DNA of 64,000 nucleotides from Pseudomonas anatoliensis. Its GTDB lineage: Bacteria > Pseudomonadota > Gammaproteobacteria > Pseudomonadales > Pseudomonadaceae. The stretch covers positions 310,001 to 374,000 of the forward strand of contig NZ_JACVHC010000002.1 in the NCBI RefSeq assembly GCF_017976235.1, given 5' to 3'. The notes below the pieces were generated by a model, which saw only the letters and a list, made by a program, of their open reading frames with translations, searched no databases and had not been told where the DNA came from. Positions within the stretch are counted from its first letter, which is position 1; each line of letters begins with the position of its first letter. The position numbers and the translations under genes were made by a program. Positions 59,204 to 64,000 of the stretch are shown here, piece after piece.

Positions 59204-60262
59204 ATGACGCAGATTTCCGAACGCCTTCTGGTTCAAGCCCACCTCGACGCCAAACAGCCCAAACCGCTGACTGCCGAGGAAGAGGCTTATTACCGTTCCG
59301 CCATCGCCGCCGAGCTCAAGGCTCAGGACGCGGTTCTGGTTGCCCACTTCTATTGCGATCCGGTGATTCAGGCCCTGGCCGAAGAAACCGGTGGCTGTGT
59401 ATCCGACTCCCTGGAAATGGCCCGCTTCAGTAATGCCCATCCGGCCAAGACCGTGGTGGTCGCCGGCGTGAAGTTCATGGGTGAGACTGCAAAAATTCTC
59501 AACCCGGAAAAACGTGTGCTGATGCCAACCCTCGAAGCCACGTGTTCGCTGGACCTGGGTTGCCCGGTCGACGAGTTCTCGGCGTTTTGCGATCAGCACC
59601 CGGAGCGCACGGTCGTGGTCTACGCCAACACCTCCGCTGCCGTCAAAGCCCGGGCCGACTGGGTGGTGACGTCGAGTTGTGCGCTGGAAATCGTCGAAAG
59701 CCTGATGGACAACGGCGAGACCATCATCTGGGGGCCGGACAAGCATCTGGGCACCTACATTCAGCGCAAGACCGGCGCCGACATGCTGCTGTGGGACGGA
59801 GCCTGCATCGTCCACGAGGAGTTCAAGTCCAAGCAGCTCGAAGACATGAAGGCCTTGTACCCGGACGCCGCGATTCTGGTGCACCCCGAATCGCCGACTG
59901 CCGTGATCGAACTGGCAGACGCCGTGGGCTCCACCAGTCAATTGATCGCCGCTGCGCAGTCCCTGCCGAACAAGACCCTGATCGTTGCCACCGACCGCGG
60001 CATCTTCTACAAGATGCAGCAGTTGTGCCCGGACAAGGTCTTCATCGAGGCGCCAACCGCCGGTAACGGCGCCGCGTGCCGCAGTTGCGCACATTGTCCG
60101 TGGATGGCCATGAATACCCTTGAGCGTACGCTCAAGAGCTTGAAGGAAGGGACGAACGAGATCTTTGTTGATCCGGCGTTGATTCCGCAGGCGATTCGGC
60201 CTTTGAAGCGGATGCTGGATTTCACCCAGGCGGCGCGGATGAAGCTGGCCGGTAACGCTTAA
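59204..60262 (+). CDS. nadA: quinolinate synthase A
   Basis: 352 residues from ATG 59204 ([20 protein letters not shown]); the open frame begins at 59105 but only the later start fits the family. Iron-sulfur ligands are in [30 protein letters not shown] and [14 protein letters not shown]. Other marks are [20 protein letters not shown] and [16 protein letters not shown]. It condenses iminoaspartate with dihydroxyacetone phosphate to quinolinate for NAD. Confidence 0.97.
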   Translation: MTQISERLLVQAHLDAKQPKPLTAEEEAYYRSAIAAELKAQDAVLVAHFYCDPVIQALAEETGGCVSDSLEMARFSNAHPAKTVVVAGVKFMGETAKILNPEKRVLMPTLEATCSLDLGCPVDEFSAFCDQHPERTVVVYANTSAAVKARADWVVTSSCALEIVESLMDNGETIIWGPDKHLGTYIQRKTGADMLLWDGACIVHEEFKSKQLEDMKALYPDAAILVHPESPTAVIELADAVGSTSQLIAAAQSLPNKTLIVATDRGIFYKMQQLCPDKVFIEAPTAGNGAACRSCAHCPWMAMNTLERTLKSLKEGTNEIFVDPALIPQAIRPLKRMLDFTQAARMKLAGNA

Positions 60263-60268
60263 AAAGCA

Positions 60269-60338
60269 AAAGATCGCAGCCTTCGGCAGCTCCTACACTG
60301 ATACCTGTAGGAGCTGCCGGAGGCTGCGATCTTTTTTT
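60269..60338. repeat. REP palindrome pair, family 1
   Basis: Left arm AAAGATCGCAGCCTTCGGCA then GCTCCTACA, right arm TGTAGGAGCTGCCGGAGGCT then GCGATCTTT, with only a few bases between. The hairpin ends with seven T and so can also terminate nadA transcripts. It stands directly between convergent nadA and the RDD gene. Confidence 0.87.
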
Positions 60339-60346
60339 GTGGGTAC

Positions 60347-60835
60347 TTACTTCGTCTTCTTCGGAACCCGCACCACGCAGGTATCCGAATAGATGTCATG
60401 CCACGTGCGCTTCTGTTTGTCATACAGCGACCAGAAGAATCCCAGCCCCACACAAAGCCACGACGCAATCGACACCATAAACCGCAGCAACGCCTGCCAC
60501 AGGCTGATTGCGGTGCCATTGGCGTTCTGCACGCGAATGCCCCACACCTGCATGCCCAGCGTCTGCCCACCATGGGTCCAGAACTTGGCGAAGAATCCGA
60601 ACAACACCAACAGCAGTACGGTCGAGTACAGCGGATCACCGTCGAGCTGTCCGGCGTCGGTCATCACCCGCAGGCGTTCTGCACCGATGATCAAACCCTG
60701 AATGAGCTTGTAAACGAAGCCGGTCACGATCAGCAGGGCGGTGCACAACAGAAAGTCGTAGAACATCGCGGCCAGCCGACGGCCAAGGCCAACGGCAGGA
60801 AAATCGCCCTGGGGAGTGAGCAGGTTCTTCGACAT
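60347..60835 (-). CDS. RDD family membrane protein
   Basis: 162 residues from ATG 60835. The RDD region starts at about residue 17 with GLGRRLAAMFYDFLLCTALL. Three membrane segments are at about 28-48, 68-90 and 118-138. GGQTLGMQVWGIRVQNANG is the second family block, and KQKRTWHDIYSDTCVV the end. The function is unknown, with transport suggested for some relatives. It is not related in context to the RDD gene at 18 kb. Confidence 0.9.
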   Translation of the reverse strand: MSKNLLTPQGDFPAVGLGRRLAAMFYDFLLCTALLIVTGFVYKLIQGLIIGAERLRVMTDAGQLDGDPLYSTVLLLVLFGFFAKFWTHGGQTLGMQVWGIRVQNANGTAISLWQALLRFMVSIASWLCVGLGFFWSLYDKQKRTWHDIYSDTCVVRVPKKTK

Positions 60836-60890
60836 GGCAGCCTCTGGACGCTTGAAGGAACCGCCATTTTACGGATTCGCGCGGACAAAA

Positions 60891-60922
60891 AAGCCCCTGA
60901 TATCAATATCAGGGGCTTTTTC
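60891..60922. terminator. terminator between csp and RDD genes
   Basis: Stem AAGCCCCTGATA with TATCAGGGGCTT around 60891-60918, T run on the plus strand and A run on the minus side. It follows the cold-shock gene (minus strand) and precedes the RDD gene start. Confidence 0.88.
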
Positions 60923-60932
60923 GTTACACAGA

Positions 60933-61145
60933 TCAGGCTTCTGCTTGTACTTCGTCAGCCTGCATGCCTTTTTGGCCTTGCACTGCAACGAAGGTCACCT
61001 TCTGGCCTTCTTTCAGGCTCTTGAAGCCGTTGCCCTGAATGGCGCGGAAATGCACGAACAGATCCGGACCGCTTTCTGGAGTGATAAAACCAAAACCTTT
61101 CTCGTCGTTAAACCACTTGACGGTACCGCTCTGACGTGTGGACAT
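60933..61145 (-). CDS. CspA family cold-shock protein
   Basis: 70 residues from ATG 61145. Single cold-shock domain with RNP1 [12 protein letters not shown] and RNP2 LFVHFRAI, starting [20 protein letters not shown]. Binds single-stranded nucleic acids and can act as an RNA chaperone. A long region without genes upstream suggests a long 5' leader like that of cold-induced csp genes, but no promoter was proven. Confidence 0.95.
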   Translation of the reverse strand: MSTRQSGTVKWFNDEKGFGFITPESGPDLFVHFRAIQGNGFKSLKEGQKVTFVAVQGQKGMQADEVQAEA

Positions 61146-61548
61146 TTCTTATTCCTTTGACGCAATAAATTAATGACAGCCTCTTTCTCATGAAAGAGTA
61201 CTGGGGCTGGTTGCAGGAGAGTAAGAAGACGTCGAACGGGATGTAGCTAACTTGTAGGCTACTGCCCAGGTCACGATTCCAAGCTGACCCATGCAAACAC
61301 AGTGAGGAAACTCTACGCCAACTACCGGAGAAAAAACAAGCCCCTTGCAGGCCCGGTTTTGCTGCGCTTGAAGGCACTTAGTCAATCCGCTAGTGCAGGC
61401 TTAGACGATTAGCTTGTTCAAATGTTTTCGAACGTTATAAGCAAAGTTCATATTCGAAACGGTTGTTAGAAACTGCACTGTTTTATGGCGATTGCGTTAC
61501 ACATTAGTGCACGCATAACGCAATCGCGTTACTTATAGAAACAGTCAA
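61146..61548. other. intergenic region between csp and gcvT with a perfect inverted repeat
   Basis: 403 bases without a gene. It includes the probable csp leader and a TTATAAC that may be its -10 at about 61435 (minus strand). The inverted repeat at 61488-61527 is described separately. Open frames 61108-61385 on the minus strand lack protein-like composition. Confidence 0.4.
61488..61527. repeat. 12-base perfect inverted repeat
   Basis: Arms GCGATTGCGTTA (61488-61499) and TAACGCAATCGC (61516-61527) with a 16-base loop that contains the palindrome GTGCAC. It is 22 bases past the gcvT stop. No T run follows on either strand, so it is not a standard terminator. Confidence 0.7.
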
Positions 61549-62673
61549 TCAACCACGGTAGTAGCGTTGTGGAACAAATGGCATTTTGCTTACAAGCATT
61601 TGCACCTTTTTCCCACGAACAATTGCCCACACTGGCGTATCGAGAGTGACGTAAGCACTGTCGAGGTAACCCATTGCCAATGGCCCACCCAGTGTCGGAC
61701 CGAAGCCGCCACTGCACACGCTACCGATGATGTCGCCGGCCTCGTTGACGATTTCCGCGCCTTCGCGCACCGGCGTGCGTTCCTGCGGGAGCAGGCCGAC
61801 GCGCTTGCGTGCGACGCCATTTTGTTGTTGGGCGAAGATATGCTCTGCCCCCGGGAAACCCCCGGCCCGTGCGCCATCGGCGCGGCGCGGCTTGGACATT
61901 GCCCACAGCAGGCTGGCTTCGATGGGCGTGGTTTCGGTGTTCATGTCGTGGCCGTACAGGCACAGGCCGGCTTCAAGGCGCAGCGAATCGCGAGCGCCGA
62001 GGCCGATGGCCGCTACTTCAGGTTCGGCGAGCAGGGCGCGTGCGAGTTTTTCTGCGTCGGCGGCCGGCACCGAAATTTCGAAACCGTCTTCACCGGTGTA
62101 ACCGGAACGGCTGACGAAGCAATTCACGCCGAGCAGCTGCACGCGATTGAACTGCATGAAGGTCATCTTCGCCACTTCCGGAGCGAGACGCGCCAGTGCT
62201 GTTACCGCCGCAGGACCTTGCAACGCGAGCAGTGCGCGCTCCTCGAACAGCGCCGTAATGGTGCACTGATCGCCAATGTGTTTTTGCAGATGCGCGAGAT
62301 CCTGATCCTTGCACGCGGCGTTGACCACGAGGAACAGTTCGTCGTTGCCCAAGTTGGCAACCATCAGGTCATCGAGAATCCCGCCGTGCTCGTTGGTGAA
62401 CATCGCGTAACGCTGCATGCCCACCGGCAGGTCGATGATGTCTACCGGCACCAGGGTTTCCAGGGCTTTGGCGGCATTCGCGCCGGTCAGGTGGATCTGG
62501 CCCATGTGCGAGACATCGAACAACCCGGCCTGCTCGCGGGTGTGCTGGTGCTCTTTCATCACGCCGAGGGGGTATTGCACCGGCATGTCGTAGCCGGCGA
62601 ACGGCACCATACGGGCGCCGAGTTCGATGTGCAGAGCGTGCAGCGGGGTTTTCGACAGTTGTTCGGTGGACAT
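61549..62673 (-). CDS. gcvT: glycine cleavage system T protein (aminomethyltransferase)
   Basis: 374 residues from ATG 62673, with GGAG eight bases upstream (minus strand). The N-terminal folate-binding part has PFAGYDMPVQYPLGVMKEHQ and GLFDVSHMGQIHLTG. FVSRSGYTGEDGFEISVP and GLGARDSLRLEAGLCLYGHD (catalytic Asp region) follow; the end is the C-terminal beta barrel. It transfers the methylene group from GcvH-bound aminomethyl to THF. It is downstream of sdaA as in the gcvH-gcvP-glyA-sdaA-gcvT cluster of pseudomonads. Confidence 0.96.
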   Translation of the reverse strand: MSTEQLSKTPLHALHIELGARMVPFAGYDMPVQYPLGVMKEHQHTREQAGLFDVSHMGQIHLTGANAAKALETLVPVDIIDLPVGMQRYAMFTNEHGGILDDLMVANLGNDELFLVVNAACKDQDLAHLQKHIGDQCTITALFEERALLALQGPAAVTALARLAPEVAKMTFMQFNRVQLLGVNCFVSRSGYTGEDGFEISVPAADAEKLARALLAEPEVAAIGLGARDSLRLEAGLCLYGHDMNTETTPIEASLLWAMSKPRRADGARAGGFPGAEHIFAQQQNGVARKRVGLLPQERTPVREGAEIVNEAGDIIGSVCSGGFGPTLGGPLAMGYLDSAYVTLDTPVWAIVRGKKVQMLVSKMPFVPQRYYRG

Positions 62674-62740
62674 GCGTGGCTCCTTGAATGGGTGGTTGGG
62701 GATGGCGCTCAAGATCAAGGTCAAGAGCCCCTCACCCCAG

Positions 62741-62761
62741 CCCTCTCCCGGAGGGAGAGGG
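62741..62761. repeat. short palindrome between sdaA and gcvT
   Basis: CCCTCTCCC (62741-62749) and GGGAGAGGG (62753-62761). It is a hairpin on both strands without a T run. The neighbouring CCCCTCACCCCAGCCCTCTC is of a type often scattered in pseudomonad genomes. It may reduce read-through from sdaA to gcvT. Confidence 0.6.
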
Positions 62762-62775
62762 AGTTAATTACGTGA

Positions 62776-64000
<1,225 letters not shown>

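Overview
The window is a stretch of chromosome from a Pseudomonas of the fluorescens group. The evidence is an MvaT-type H-NS protein, an OprD-family porin, the ruvCAB-ybgC-tolQRAB-pal-cpoB-queEC-tRNA-Lys-nadA gene order, a GC-rich codon pattern, and many REP-type palindromes. The left edge cuts a Tc-toxin A-subunit gene at its 5' end. The right edge cuts an L-serine deaminase gene at its 5' end, because that gene is read on the minus strand. Most of the window is core genome; positions 1-11.9 kb are the clear accessory region.

Positions 2-11.9 kb hold a plus-strand toxin-complex locus. A TcA subunit is divided over two genes: a VRP1-like N-terminal half ending in Ig-like domains, and a TcaB/TccB/TcdA-like C-terminal half with the pore and TcB-binding region. 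Two genes of repeated Ig-like modules follow. The last looks frameshifted near its 3' end, and a strong terminator closes the unit. No TcB or TcC gene is visible.

Positions 11.9-18.8 kb (minus) hold a tightly overlapped RDD / SpoIIM-like / DUF4129 / DUF4350 / MoxR AAA+ / DUF58 operon. Next come sbcB (exonuclease I), mvaT, purU and a 58-residue protein. A minus-strand trio follows (glycosyltransferase, DUF2334 deacetylase-like, LPG-synthase-type membrane protein), which may act on a glycolipid or envelope glycan. An amino-acid-type chemoreceptor and a HerA-like ATPase are divergently arranged.

Positions 29-41 kb hold dciA (DUF721), secA, argJ, a GST, a Nudix-ThiE fusion, a PduO-type corrinoid adenosyltransferase, an orphan PAS/HAMP sensor kinase, a ketopantoate-reductase homologue, yajQ and an MscS channel. 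Positions 41-48 kb hold the porin, a HIT protein with slyX, a membrane-anchored cold-shock-domain protein, a Dps-like ferritin, a ribbon-helix-helix protein, an FmdB zinc ribbon and aspS.

Positions 48.5-60.3 kb are the conserved block: yebC, ruvC-ruvA-ruvB (Holliday junctions), ybgC-tolQRAB-pal-cpoB (outer-membrane constriction), queE-queC (queuosine precursor), tRNA-Lys(TTT) and nadA (NAD). A small RDD protein, a CspA-type protein, gcvT and sdaA finish the window; the last two link glycine and serine catabolism.

REP palindromes of at least three sequence families lie between many genes. Apart from these no IS element, prophage, CRISPR array or rRNA was seen. The best candidates for something undescribed are the repeated second module of the Ig-like proteins next to the split TcA, and a terminator-like hairpin in the short leader of yajQ.
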